A stretch of 64,000 nt of DNA from Gigaspora rosea (Eukaryota; Glomeromycota; Glomeromycetes; Diversisporales; Gigasporaceae). Position numbers and translations under genes: made by a program. The stretch lies in NCBI GenBank assembly GCA_003550325.1, contig QKWP01001747.1, positions 12,315 through 76,314 on the forward strand, read 5' to 3'. Each line of letters starts with the position of its first letter. The stretch's first letter is position 1. The notes under the pieces are model-generated. The model had not been told where the DNA came from. It did no database searches and was given only the letters and a program-made list of their open reading frames with translations. Shown piece by piece: positions 13,431 to 24,185 of this stretch.

Positions 13431-13795
13431 GATATTGCGTCAACGGTTGCCAATAGTATAACAAACCATAAGGAACTCCTGGGTATCAAAAGTCTTTGGC
13501 AAAGACATACGGAACAAATGCTGGCAGAATGGGTAATTAGAATCAATAATACAGGAGTACTTGGTCAGTTGACAAGGTTGAGGCTTAAAAAGGCACAACA
13601 GGAAATATGTAGCCCCAAACCGATATGGACACTTGACCAGAGCTAGTTAGAAATTACAAAGTTCAAATATAATCTTAACGCAAGAATTCTGAAATTGGCA
13701 AGGAATTGGATATAGAAGTGAGATCGGAATATAATTATAATGAATAGTGGTTCTTCCAAGAGCCGAATAGAGAATCTAAAACAATTATAGAAGTA

Positions 13796-16261
13796 TTGAT
13801 AAAACATGATAGATTGAAGAATTGGGAGAAGCTCAGAGGAAGAGATGTATGGTACATGAACCAGTTGCTAGACCCAATGGGGGATAAACTGGTAACTTGG
13901 CAGCAGATTAAGAAATTGTCCAATCAACGATCAAGTGGGAAAAAAGCGACCTGGTTTCAGTCAATAGAAAACATTACTTTGGCTAATATTCATACTCGTA
14001 AGGTAAAAGAGGCGTTTAAGATACAGGGACCAAATGGCTTAGCCCTGAAGCCGCAACGCAAACCAATTTCAAAAAAACGAAGCAAACGAGAATGGGTAAT
14101 AGTAGATGAAAATAAAGAAAACCAGCCAACTATTGGTTGAGTAATGACAAAAAGGACACATTACACAGATATTATCTGCTATGAGAGTAATGGTAAAAGC
14201 CAGAATCAGACGGAAGAGAGAAGTCCTAACAATGTGCTCCAAGAAAAGTCGAGTAATGGAGTTAAAAGAACAAGAACAGAAAAATTAATAGATATATCAC
14301 CATGGGTGAAATTTACAAAAGGAGAGCAGAATCTAGAATTGGAGCTAGATTATTTATAGAACGAGAAGAGGGAATTGGGATTTCACCAGAGCAAGTTAGA
14401 AGTCTGGGGAATAAAAAGGAGGAGATAAAGGTAGTAATTGAAGAACCTAGCTTAGAACTAATAGATAGAATAATAGAAGGGCAAGAAAAGAGACAGGAAC
14501 TGAAGGAAGCACTGTGTGAAAATTGGAAAGAAGATATTTTGTGGTTTTATACGGATGGGTCATGTAAAGTAGTAGATAATAGGAAAGTATTAGAATATGG
14601 AGTTGTACAAATAGATAGAGAGGGAAAGGTTGTAAGAGATACCAAAGGCAGAATTCAGAACTGGATTTCATCCACACAACCAGAGCTAATGGCAATTTTA
14701 GAAACTCTTCTAATGGCACTACCAAAAAGTAGAGTTATTATTAGGTCCGATAGTAGTGCTGCGATAACTTTAGTTAAAAAGGTTATTGGTAGGCCCAGAA
14801 CACAAGAGTGGATGAAATAAATAACCCTACGATACTAGCGGCGATAAAAGTAGTAGTACAGAGCAAGGAAATAGAGATGGTGCTTGAAAAGGTGAAGGCA
14901 CACGCAGGTGACAAACAGAATGAAAGAGCAGATCGAATAGCAAAAGAAAAAGGAGAAGTAGGTGCCTCAACAGGTGTCAAACGGGTTATGACAGAAAATA
15001 TAGTCTTCCGGCCAGTCTGGAATGGGTTAGAGATAGAATGCTCTCTGAGAGAATTTATAAAGCAGATATTAACAATGGCTGCTAGAGCAGAGTGGACATT
15101 CAATCGAGGAACCTACGATGAGATCCATCAGAAGTGAGTGAACCAAAAGAACTGGAAACCCTTTTTTGCGCTGATGAAGAAGCATAGTAAGCTACAGGGC
15201 AAGAGTAGAAAAGAAAACGGCAAATGGAGTTTCCGTATAAAGTGCATAAATAAGCTGTTGCCGACTCTAATGAAACGATGAATACGCAACCCAGAGTTGT
15301 ATCAAGATGTTCAGTGTAGGAAATGCAAAGAAGAAAAAGAATCCTTTGAGCATTTATCTACATGCCCACATGATAAAGAGGTATGGACAAAAAAGGAAGA
15401 AGAAATCCTGGACAGTATTAAGAAAGAGTTAAGGTATAAGGATGGGATAGTCTTAGGCCTAGATTAACTAAAAGAAGTCTTCATACCCAGAGAGATAAAT
15501 GAGTATAAGAATCAGCATATAGAGTGGTCAAGAGGGTTTCTGGCAGATGATATAGGACCATCTTTAGAAAGAATGAACCTTTCTAAAAATAAGGCCCGGG
15601 ACATAGCTGTGGCCTTTCTCGATAAATGGTTGACTGTCTTCCAGAGAGAAATATGGAAAGAACGCTGTTTAATAGTTAACGAATGGGAAAAAGACTGTGG
15701 AATCACTCGAGGGCAGAAAAGAAATGGGACCAAGAAGAGAGGAAAAAAGAAAAGGAAACCGGAAGAGAAAAAGAAAAGAAGTGATAACCTGGATGAGGTG
15801 ACAGAAGAAGAAGAATCAGTAGTAAAAAATAGAAGGCCAAGATAGTGATTTGAACCGGTTGGGCTATAATCGGTTAACCGACCAGAACCGAATAAATTTC
15901 GGGTTGCCGGTTGGGTAAATGCTTAATCGGTTGACCCGTACAACCCGTTGAGAATCGGCTGATAAAATGAAATGACATCATAAAAGAGCAAAGGTCCCGA
16001 AAAGTTCCGAAAAGAAAATGAATGAACATAGTAGACGAGACAGTAAAGGTCCTAGAATTCCCAAAAGTAAACGTGAAGTAATCTTATTCGGTTGAATCGG
16101 TTGACACCAGATATTTCGGTTCGGTTAACCGAATAAGGAAACTTTTCTCGGTTCAAATCACTAGGCCGAGACGGAGCTGGAAAGAAATTCTAAGCACCGC
16201 GAAGGAAGAAGTATATGCATGGAATGGACAAGGGGTCCATGCGAGCTGGAATACAAAATAG
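13796..16261 (+). pseudogene. LINE ORF2 remnant: RNase H and C-terminal region, split by a MITE
   Basis: The segment at 14302-15137 keeps the RNase H signature: FYTDGS (about 14,545), QPELMAIL (about 14,680), IIRSDSSAAI (about 14,740) and NERADRIAKE (about 14,925), so all four acidic positions remain. Stops and a frame change at about 14,815 break the frame. Downstream, a zinc-ribbon-like CRKC..H..C pattern (about 15,320) and a basic tail (15,573-15,842) follow. If the MITE and one copy of its target duplication are ignored, the frame continues RRPRRSWKEILSTAKEE and stops at 16259-16261. This shows the MITE arrived after the LINE. Confidence 0.75.
15843..16163. mobile_element. hAT-like MITE inside the LINE, 321 bp
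   Basis: The terminal inverted repeat is tagtgatttgaacc at the left, and the right end reads ggttcaaatcacta. The flanking octamers are ggccaaga (15835-15842) and ggccgaga (16164-16171), seven of eight matching. The interior is rich in cggttgg and accgaata motifs and has no open frame. It interrupts the LINE ORF2 C-terminus. The ends resemble those of the element at 39356 (tartgactggac), suggesting that related transposases mobilise both. Confidence 0.85.
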
Positions 16262-16522
16262 ATAGCAGTTTTGACAGGCGGCAAACCCTGACCGTAGATC
16301 TAGATGGTTCTTCTTTATTGAAAGAAAGAAATCTAGGGAGGGAAAGTTTGTTATAGCAGGTCACACTTAGGTAACTCTAAGACAACCGGGTGGGTTACAC
16401 TTTAGTATTAGTGCCAAAAATGGCAAACTTTGTAAGATAAAATAGTATATTTTAAAATTTACAAAAGTAAAATAAAATTGTGGCAGGACTGCCGAATTTT
16501 CAAAAAAAAACAGCAATTTTTT

Positions 16523-18317
16523 GAAAAATGAGTTTTCATTAGGTTTATATAAATTTTGATATAATCTATATTTTTCAATTATAAATAAAAGTCGATTTGT
16601 ATAATAAAAAATCAAAATAATTGTAAAGAAAAATTACACGAGGCTGCGTAAGACCAACACATCAAAAGATTACCCGATAGCTATCTGCTACATTTAACTA
16701 ATCAAAATCGTAAAATTTAATTAATCCCGGATCAGTCCGAAAATCAAAACAAATAATTAAACTCAATTATCTCAATATAAAAAAATTTATGTAAAAAAGG
16801 GCTGTTTTAATAAATAGCACCCTATATGACTATTAATCATATCATAATAAAATTATAATCATATCGATTATATGATAAATAATTATGTATCATATAATTT
16901 TAATTATATGATTTATAATTTAAATCAAAATTATATATATCGGTATAATATCAGGTACCCAATATGTATAGTATATATAGACGATATGTAACCAAAATGT
17001 GTAAGATATATTTATATACATACCTGATATGTGCCCAGTTCATATAGGATATCAGACACATATCGGACACATATAGTTACACACAGTATACATGCCATAT
17101 ATATGCTGTATACATGCCGTATATATATCGCATATATAAATTCTGTAATGTACCCGATATGTACCTGATATAAAGTAACATCAAGAAAGAATAAATTCGA
17201 ATATTCATATATTTTTTACAATTGTCTAATTATCACTTTGCCATAACAATAATATAAAGCAATTTAATAAAAATTTTATTTTATTTTTATTTATTTATTA
17301 TAAACAATTCTCTAACAAATCGGTTACAATTTGGAATATAATATACAATTCTATAGCAAATAACTAATGAAACACTAGTGATGATACAACACTAACAAAA
17401 GCAGAAAACACCCAATGACTATGATTGTTAAAAAAAAAGAAAAAAGTTCCACAAATCGGTAACAAAATACCTAAAGCAACTACAAAGCTACAATAAAGCT
17501 ACATAACAACACCCAAGAAAACTAACAATATACCCAAGGTAAAATCTACAAAACCCTCCAAAACACACCAAAACAATATCAAAATTGACGACAAAACACC
17601 TTATAAGGCAACTATGAACTTGCACAGAGAGCACCCAAGAAAACTGACAGGGCATCCAAAAAGAAATCTACAACAAGAGACTCTGAAACATGCTTGAAGC
17701 AATGTCGAAATCAGAAACGCCCAAAAAAACTAACAGGTACCCAAAGCGAAATCTCAAAACAACATTGAAATCAGTATGAAGCAATCACGAAATTACACGA
17801 AGAATCTAAAAACAGAAAACTAGAGAATAGTATTTAAAACTAGGGCGTGTTAACAAAAATATAACAAGAAAAAACACCAAACTAATAGTACTAGTAATGA
17901 ATAATACAACGAAATAGTCGACACCAACGACGAAGCACCAACTAATGACTCCAACGACGAAATCTGAACGAAGAACCTAAAAAAATGTAAAAGTAAGTAT
18001 TCGAAATAAAAAGTGATAAAGAGCACAACAACTAAAAAAAGCAAGCACCGAATGGACGACACTAACAACAGTGAAAGAAGTGGCTTCAAAATAGATGGCA
18101 CTAACAATGAAAAGGAAAGCACCAAACCGAAAGACACCAATGACGAAAGAACGGCACCAATGACGAGAGAAGCACGTCAATAAGATGAACGATAATCTGA
18201 AACTAAAAAAACAAGAATAAATACTAGTACTAAAATAATAAAATAAATAAATAAATAAATAAAATTTGATTAACTTATCTTTACTCACTCTGTGTAACTA
18301 GTAATTATCACCACCAG
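16523..18317. other. AT-rich intergenic DNA with degenerate repeats
   Basis: 16650-16740 holds attacccgat and cccggatcagtccgaa, which recur at 50590-50615, so it is probably a decayed copy of the element at 50554. 16920-17190 is dense in variants of gtacccgatatgta, repeated in inverse orientation near 20230-20350. 17400-18180 is A-rich with irregular accaacgacgaa- and acaccaaa-type units. The open frames on the T-rich strand here are low-complexity and rejected. No gene supported. Confidence 0.45.
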
Positions 18318-19157
18318 TTATTTAAATAAATACAGTACCTTAAAAAAAACATAAATAATTATTAATTAATTAATAATATAAAATAATAAAAATACATAAA
18401 GTAAAAAAATACTTAATTTAAAAAAAATGATAATTTGTACTTATTAAAAAAAAATCGTAAATAAAAAAAAATAAAAAATCGCAATTAAATAAAAAATTAA
18501 TTAAATAAAAAACCGTTAAATTAAAATAAAAAAAAAATTTAAAATAAAAATTAAAAAAAAATAATAAAATAATAATTAATAAAAAAAAGTAACGATAATT
18601 AAAAAATAAAAATATATAAATAAAAAATAAAAAAATTAAATAAATAAAAAAAATCATTTTAAAAATAAAAAAAAATTAAAAATTATTTAGATAAAAATAA
18701 AAAAAATGTGAAAAAAATTAAAAAAATTTTAAAATTATTTTAAAAAATAAATAAATAAATAAATATAAAAAAACTGATTTTAAAAATAAAAAAATTAAAT
18801 TATTAAAAAAAAAGCGAAAAAAAGTAAAAAATTTTAAATTATTATAAAAAATAAATAAATAAATGTAAAAAAAAAATGATAAAAAATCTAAAAAAATAAT
18901 AAAACGATAAAAATAAAAAAAAGATAAAAAAAAACATTAAATTAAAAAACAAATTCTTAAAAATTGATATGAAAAAAAAATTGAAAAAAAATAAAAAATA
19001 AAAAAAAAACGATAAAAGAAAAAAAATTAAAAAAAAACGAAAATAAAAAAAAATCAGTAAAAAAAATAAAAAAAATAAAAAAATTTAAAAAAATCTAATA
19101 AAAAAATAAAAAAACCAAAATTATTATTAAAAAAAAAAATTGGTAAAAAAATAATAA
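18318..19157 (+). repeat. Extremely A-rich low-complexity block
   Basis: About 840 bases consist almost wholly of A and T with strong A excess on the plus strand: long A runs broken by single T, G or C, plus aaataaataaat patches (for example 18742-18765 and 18850-18865). G and C occur only as isolated bases such as cgataaa. There is no regular unit length and no plausible coding. It lies between an inverted-repeat MITE (19158) and a degenerate repeat zone. It could be an expanded retroelement tail or a matrix-attachment-like AT tract. Neither can be settled from sequence alone. Confidence 0.7.
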
Positions 19158-19626
19158 GGCCATACAAATTTAATTACTTGGTTTTCATAACATGAAATTT
19201 TTAAATAGACCCGGCTGACCAGCTTTTTTTTTAATTTCATATATAAAATTTTGAAAAAATGTGCTTGTCACCGGCGGTGACAGTAACCAGATTAGGGTTA
19301 GGGTTAGATTTAGAGTGAGAAGAAGGTTTATTATATAATAAAACACCTTAAGAAGCATTTTTAGCTAGAAAAAAATATTGGTTTCATAGGCACAATTTGA
19401 AGTTATTGCAGTTTGTAATTTTTCGAATTTTTTTGTTATACCTATTTAGCAATTTGATTGGCTCGGAACTGTAACTACAGTTACAAATAGATTCGCTCTA
19501 AAATTTTATAAAATTATAAAAAAATTTTCCACCCGGTTATTAAAACATATAAAAAATTTTTTTTAGAAGTTTTCAAATTTTGACCCGGCCGGGTTATGAA
19601 AACCAATTAATTAATTTTACATGACC
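19158..19626. mobile_element. Inverted-repeat MITE with internal telomere-like motif
   Basis: The left end ggccatacaaatttaat runs on to tggttttcataa. The right end, in reverse complement, is ggtcatgtaaaattaat running on to tggttttcataa, so the arms match over about 40 bases. The inner parts also pair loosely (gacccggctg and its counterpart cggccgggt). A hairpin tgtcaccggcggtgaca is at 19266-19282, and attagggttagggttag follows at 19290-19306. The flanks are both taataa, but lie in low-complexity DNA, so the target duplication is uncertain. No open frame. Confidence 0.65.
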
Positions 19627-19925
19627 TAATAATAATAATATATTGTTGCATATAGTAGCTGCACGACGCAGTCACGCTAAACCAGAACAATACATATACA
19701 TATTAAGTTATATAAAAATACTGTATTTATATAAATTTATATAGTTTTTTATTTTATTTTTTATATTCGTAGAAAAAGAGCTAATAAAAAAGCGTTAAAA
19801 AAAATTTGAAAATAAAAAAAGAAATGTAATAAAAAAAATAAAAATAAAATAAAAAAAAATTAGAAAAAATAATTAGAAATTTAAAACGTGTTTGCTTTAT
19901 TTATTTATTTATTTATTTATTGTTT

Positions 19926-20036
19926 CCTGCGCATATATGCAATATGTTGGGAATAAAAATTCTGGCCTTACTATGAGAATAACCGGAAATTTACTTTTAT
20001 TCCCACTATTGCATATATGCGCTATAGATGCAATCT
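19926..20036. repeat. Imperfect palindrome (small foldback element)
   Basis: The arms tgcgcatatatgcaata..gggaataaaa (from about 19928) and ttttattccc..tattgcatatatgcgc (to about 20024) are near-perfect inverted copies around a loop of about 40 bases. An (attt)n microsatellite precedes it at 19897-19920. No coding potential. Confidence 0.6.
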
Positions 20037-20427
20037 GTTATCTATCACTAGTTAATACCGTATTTATCGGGTACCCGATATATTTCAAATTAAAAAAATT
20101 TTATATAGTAAAAATTAATTTTTTATATTGTAAAGGATAAATTTTTTTGAATATATAGAATATATGCATTGTAAACAATAATTTAGAATTATAATATATG
20201 TAGAATTAAAAATTATTTTTATTACATATACACATCAAGTACCTGATATATCCAAACTATACGATATATGTATGATAGATCACCAATATGTAGTATTTTA
20301 TATATTTTTCAATTATAGTAATATGGTACCCGATAGGTACCCGATATATTGGATTTTGACCTATGAACTATATGATTATAATCATTTAAAAAACTTTATA
20401 TGACATATAAATGGGCCAATACTAATA

Positions 20428-20587
20428 GAAGTTAGTGTGACAGGTTGCATCTGGGCATGGTTAATGCAGCCAGATGATGTTGGACTTGCAATCTGAGGGT
20501 TAATGCATAGATAAACTCTGGTTTTTATATATAAACTTATTAATATAGTACCACGAAACTGTCAAAAAAAATAAAAAAATAATTCAA
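20428..20587 (+). mobile_element. LINE 3'-end fragment
   Basis: Starts near caggttgcatctgggcat (20439), the same 3'-UTR motif seen at 4757, 5887 and 16358. It ends in a caaaaaaaataaaaaaataa tail at 20563-20582. It is short, non-coding and 5'-truncated, as abortive LINE insertions usually are. A tRNA-derived SINE candidate follows directly. Confidence 0.5.
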
Positions 20588-21083
20588 AATGACCTGCAGG
20601 TCTATAGCATAGCAGTTATACTTCCAGGTCTCTATTCAAAGGTTGCCAGTTCAATTCTGCTTGGTGGTAATTTGAATTTGATAGTTAGAACCTAATTTGA
20701 AAATAACTGAAGTCACAAGATATAGTGAGAGGCCACAGATACTTTATGAACTTGTAGCAGCATCCTGTGTAATGTTACGTACCCATAGGGCTTGGACTGA
20801 AGAAGATTAGACATCCCTGCAGGAAGTACAAATAATAAGGTATGAACCTACATTTGGGCGGCAAAAGGCAGGCCGAATAAAGCCTTAATCACAATAACTT
20901 TCTAAGCAACCAGAGCTTTGTCACTAAAACACCACGAGAAAGGAACCCAGGAGGTCATTTGGGTAACAAAAGGCAAGCTGGATGACTTATCTAAAATGGG
21001 TATAGTGAAGGTGGCTCACTACAAAGAGTTACAAAGAAGAGCACTGGGTTGTAAGATAAAAAAAAATAATAATAATATAAAAT
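20588..21083 (+). mobile_element. Candidate tRNA-derived SINE with (TAA)n tail
   Basis: The head contains a box A-like tagcatagcag at 20605-20615 and a box B-like gttcaattc at 20649-20657. Their spacing is that of internal RNA polymerase III promoters in tRNA genes. The acceptor stem does not pair, so it is not a tRNA gene. The body of about 400 bases has no open frame and includes a repeated unit (tttgggcggcaaaaggcag at 20857, tttgggtaacaaaaggcaa at 20958). The 3' end is aaaaaaaaataataataata (21059-21077), the same type as the LINE tail at 4893, so a LINE partner of that type may mobilise it. Family identity not known to me. Confidence 0.6.
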
Positions 21084-21820
21084 TTTAATGATCTTGTGAC
21101 CCTGTAATTGGATTTTAATGATTTTAGACTTGTTAGAATCATCTCATTGAGATGAACATTTTGGTAGTAAAAACATTCAAAATAGACCAGTAGAAAAAAA
21201 AGTTATTTAATATTAAAAAATATATATTATATATATATTATATACTATATATTTTTTTTTTGTTAATTAACCTGGTGGTCCTGTTATATTTTATTGTATA
21301 GAAGAGAATTACATATGCAAATGCTAATTCACTACCAGTTTTCTAACCTTAAAAATTAAAATACAACTCGTCCAGTTACCATAGGCACTTATCTGTGACC
21401 TGCCAGAATAGATTTCGTCTCACTAGCACCAGGTATTTATTACTCCAAATACTAGATCACTGACTCAGATCTACAGCTAGTTATAACTACCAACTTTTCT
21501 TTCAAACTTCTTCTACCTAGATCCAGCAGGGATATTAACTAACAATAACTGTATAGTAAAAAAATATCAAACTAATATATGAAAAGAGTGCAAAAGAAGA
21601 CGACAAGAAAAAGAGTAAGTAAAAGAAGAGAGAAAAAACTACAAAACATAAGCGAAAAAACCAAATTTAAATGGAAAAGATGAAAAAAGCGAAAAAAAGC
21701 CAATGGTATGACATATATATGTTAGAAAAAAAAGAAAAGAAAAGAAAAAAAAAAACACAAAAAAAAAAAGAAAGAGAATGAAGGAATATTCGAGATAATC
21801 CCCTGTCGCACTAAGTATCA
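21084..21820. other. Intergenic DNA, no gene
   Basis: AT-rich, with a tatata tract near 21,205-21,255 and a purine-rich tract at 21,595-21,780 whose reverse strand gives a meaningless phenylalanine-rich frame. Nothing else seen. Confidence 0.4.
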
Positions 21821-21828
21821 CTTATGAC

Positions 21829-22306
21829 TAGCGATGGGCAAAATGCAGCATTTTAAAAAATTTCATGCAAATGCGGCATTCATGCAGCATGCAAGCATTA
21901 ATGCAACATGCATCTATACAAAAAAACTTTTTTATATTATTAAAATTTTGTTAATCATAAGAGTTTATAAAATTTTATCAATAAAATTCTATAAACTCTT
22001 ATTCAAAAATTTTACTAATTAATTCTAACTTAATGCACTAAGTAAACATGTTTAGCACCTAAAAATATATTAAATCAGCAGAATTGTTTTTATTTTACTT
22101 GACATTTGAAAAAAAGATGCTTAAATTTGAATTTTTTGATGGAGCACTAGCCTTAGATTAGTTTTTATCTTAAGTGCACTTTATATATTATTTGTCAGAT
22201 AAAATTTGTTATGGGCAAAATGTAGCATTTTAAAAAATTTCATGCAGCATGCAGCATTCATGCAAATGCATGCAGCCATGCAATCATGCGAAAGTGCCCA
22301 TCTCTA
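21829..22306. mobile_element. hAT-like MITE with perfect 8-bp target duplication, 478 bp
   Basis: The left end is tagcgatgggca. The right end reads tgcccatctcta, whose reverse complement is tagagatgggca. Both flanks are cttatgac (21821-21828 and 22307-22314), a perfect 8-bp target duplication. gcagcatgca-type units are abundant near both ends. Bases 21837-21870 recur in direct orientation at 22214-22247 (gggcaaaatgtagcatttt), so the element carries an internal duplication of its own left end. The 62-residue frame inside is not credible as a protein. Confidence 0.9.
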
Positions 22307-22314
22307 CTTATGAC

Positions 22315-22774
22315 TACCCTCATTATTATTTTTACACATGATTAACCATATTTATAATAATCATATTGTGACCAGGAACCTTCCCACGAAAGATTCCCGG
22401 TCTCATATTGATCATCAGAAAACTCTAATTTTTAATTCTTAATTTTTATTTGAATTATTTTCTTTTTTGTATTTTTCACGTTTTATCTAAAGAACTTTAA
22501 AAGCTGAAGTAAATAGGCACAGTAAAATGAAGCTAAAAAAAGGCACGATATGAGCAAAGTGAAAGTAAAATTTTGAAAAAAGTTAAACGTAAAAGTAAAA
22601 AGCAAAGCCAATAAAAAGATAAAAACAATAAAAATGATATAAATAAAAAAAATAAATAAATAAAGCGAAGCACAAAAGTTAGTAAAGCACAATATGAATA
22701 TAAATATGGAACACGTGTAAAAATAATAGTATGGTAGTCTGATTAACATCTAGTGACACGCTCCTGGTGATTAT
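22315..22774. other. Intergenic DNA, no gene
   Basis: A/T-rich with an aaataaataaata patch near 22,640-22,665. The open minus frame at 22483-22749 is phenylalanine/isoleucine-rich and low-complexity. Nothing supported. Confidence 0.4.
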
Positions 22775-22913
22775 TTATTTATTTCCTGGAGGAGTAGAAA
22801 TTATAACAGAGTTTACCAATGATAATAGTACGTGAATGGCCCAAAGGGCCATCCATGTGCTATAATCATCGGTAAACTCTGTTATAATTTCTACTCCTCC
22901 AGGAAATAAATAA
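22775..22913. mobile_element. Short palindromic MITE, about 139 bp
   Basis: The arms of about 60 bases are almost perfect inverted copies: tttcctggaggagtagaaa on the left pairs with tttctactcctccaggaaa on the right. The centre is atggcccaaagggccat (22836-22852). RNA from it would fold into a long hairpin. No target duplication assigned and no coding. Confidence 0.75.
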
Positions 22914-23442
22914 TACATATTCCCCTAAAAATTTCTATAGTGGTTTTTCCAAAAAACCTCACATATCATTCCTTGTTTACTTTGTTCTCAATATAAATAG
23001 TATGTAAACTTGTGAACTTGACCAATATGGTAGATGCCTTTTCAATTTGCTCTGCTGATCTTTTGGAGGGGTATACCGAAAAGCCTACTTTTTGAAAATT
23101 TTGAGAGAACTATCAATACCAAAAAATTTTCACTGTAGTTTTCTTTAAGGAGTATAAGTTCCTTCTTGTATAACTTTTAATATAAACCTCGAACTCCTCT
23201 TTAGAGCTGGGCTAGGACTTTTTTCTTCGATAAGTGTTAAACTCTAAACTTGTCAGCAGATAGTTTATGATTTTTATCCTTAAATAACAAGTGCTATCCT
23301 CTGCAGTAAGTGATAAACTCTAAACCAGTTAGCAGGTAATCTATGAACTCTACCTCTAAACAACAGATGCTGACATACAGGTTCCCAGTGACCCTATTTG
23401 ATTGATTATATACTATATAATTTAATATATATTATATAGAAA
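22914..23442. other. Intergenic DNA with weak traces of old coding
   Basis: 23,040-23,110 read on the minus strand has a short stretch resembling retroelement coding sequence, but too short and eroded to name. 23,225-23,300 and 23,305-23,370 contain two diverged copies of taaactctaaact..agttagcag. No gene. Confidence 0.35.
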
Positions 23443-24054
23443 AATAAATTTGTCGCACTCATAACATGTCGCACCCCTGCTTCAACCAATCAAATCACAC
23501 GATTTTATAAACAAAAAATTTTATTTTTTAAAAAATTTAAAATTTTACTTAATAAAGTGTAAAATATATATAAAATAGCACATTATATAATGTAAAATTT
23601 ATTCTGAACAACTTTTTCTAAGTCATAAAGATAGATTGTCTTAGTAAAAAAAACTTTTTATAAGAAAAATCAAAAATTTCAAAAGTTAGTACATATTAAA
23701 CTTTTTTTTTACTAAATAATCTATCTTTTTAACTTAGAAACAGTTGTTTAGCATAAAATTTTACATATAATACTTAAATGTAAATATAGATTATATTAGT
23801 AAAAAAAAAAGCTTTATATGTACTAACGTTCGAAATTTTTGATTTTTCTTATAAAACGTTTTTTTACTAAGACAATCTATCTTTATGACTTAGAAAAAGT
23901 TGTCCAGAATAAAATTTTATACTATATATCTTGATATCACTTATTTATTTTTACATTTTACTAGTAAAATTTTTAATTTTTAAAACTTAAAATTTTTTGT
24001 CTACAAAATCATGTGATTGATTGGTCGGAATTGAGAGTGTGACAAATTTCTATT
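23443..24054. mobile_element. Nested inverted-repeat element, about 610 bp
   Basis: The outer arms are aaataaatttgtcgcactc at the left and, in reverse complement, aaatagaaatttgtcacactc at the right, continuing through accaatca and aaaaaatttta. Inside lie further inverted copies of a unit built on agtcataaagatagattgt (about 23,620, 23,720 inverted, 23,885 inverted). The structure is therefore a palindrome containing palindromes. No open frame. The directly adjacent MITE at 24063 suggests an insertion hotspot. Confidence 0.65.
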
Positions 24055-24062
24055 TCCATATT

Positions 24063-24177
24063 TAGAGTTGTTAATGGAGTACTCCAAACTATAATAAAAC
24101 ATATAAACTATTCCAGTTTCAAACCGGAATGGTTTATATATTTTATTATAGTTTGGAGTACTCCATTAACAACCCTA
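24063..24177. mobile_element. Near-perfect hairpin MITE, 115 bp
   Basis: The arms of about 48 bases pair almost perfectly (gttaatggagtactccaaac and gtttggagtactccattaac). The ends are tagag and, in reverse complement, taggg, in the hAT style. The flanking octamers tccatatt (24055-24062) and ctcatatt (24178-24185) match at six of eight positions, so an aged 8-bp target duplication is plausible. No coding. Confidence 0.7.
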
Positions 24178-24185
24178 CTCATATT

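Larger units (their letters stand above)
8589..16506 (+). mobile_element. Full-length, degenerate LINE (Tad/I-like non-LTR retrotransposon)
   Basis: The element is bounded by the 16-bp direct repeat aaaacagcaatttttt at 8573-8588 and again at 16507-16522, right after a terminal A run, as expected for target-primed reverse transcription. In order it contains a 5' region of about 520 bases, ORF1, and ORF2 with APE endonuclease, reverse transcriptase and RNase H. The 3' UTR carries caggtcacacttaggtaac (16358) and the end motif ggcaggactgccgaatttt before the tail. An RNase H after the reverse transcriptase fits the I/Tad groups rather than L1. Multiple stops and frameshifts and a 321-bp MITE insertion show that it cannot encode its own proteins. 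Confidence 0.85.

Noticed and set aside
9413..15733. Numerous minus-strand frames across the LINE
   Set aside because: All are shadows of the plus-strand LINE coding sequence and have hydrophobic, low-complexity composition.
17850..18657. Overlapping minus frames that resemble membrane proteins
   Set aside because: They arise from A-rich repeats read on the T-rich strand, with no conserved motif.
20598..20670. tRNA gene
   Set aside because: Box A- and box B-like motifs are present, but the acceptor stem does not pair and a long body with a tail follows, so a SINE head fits better.
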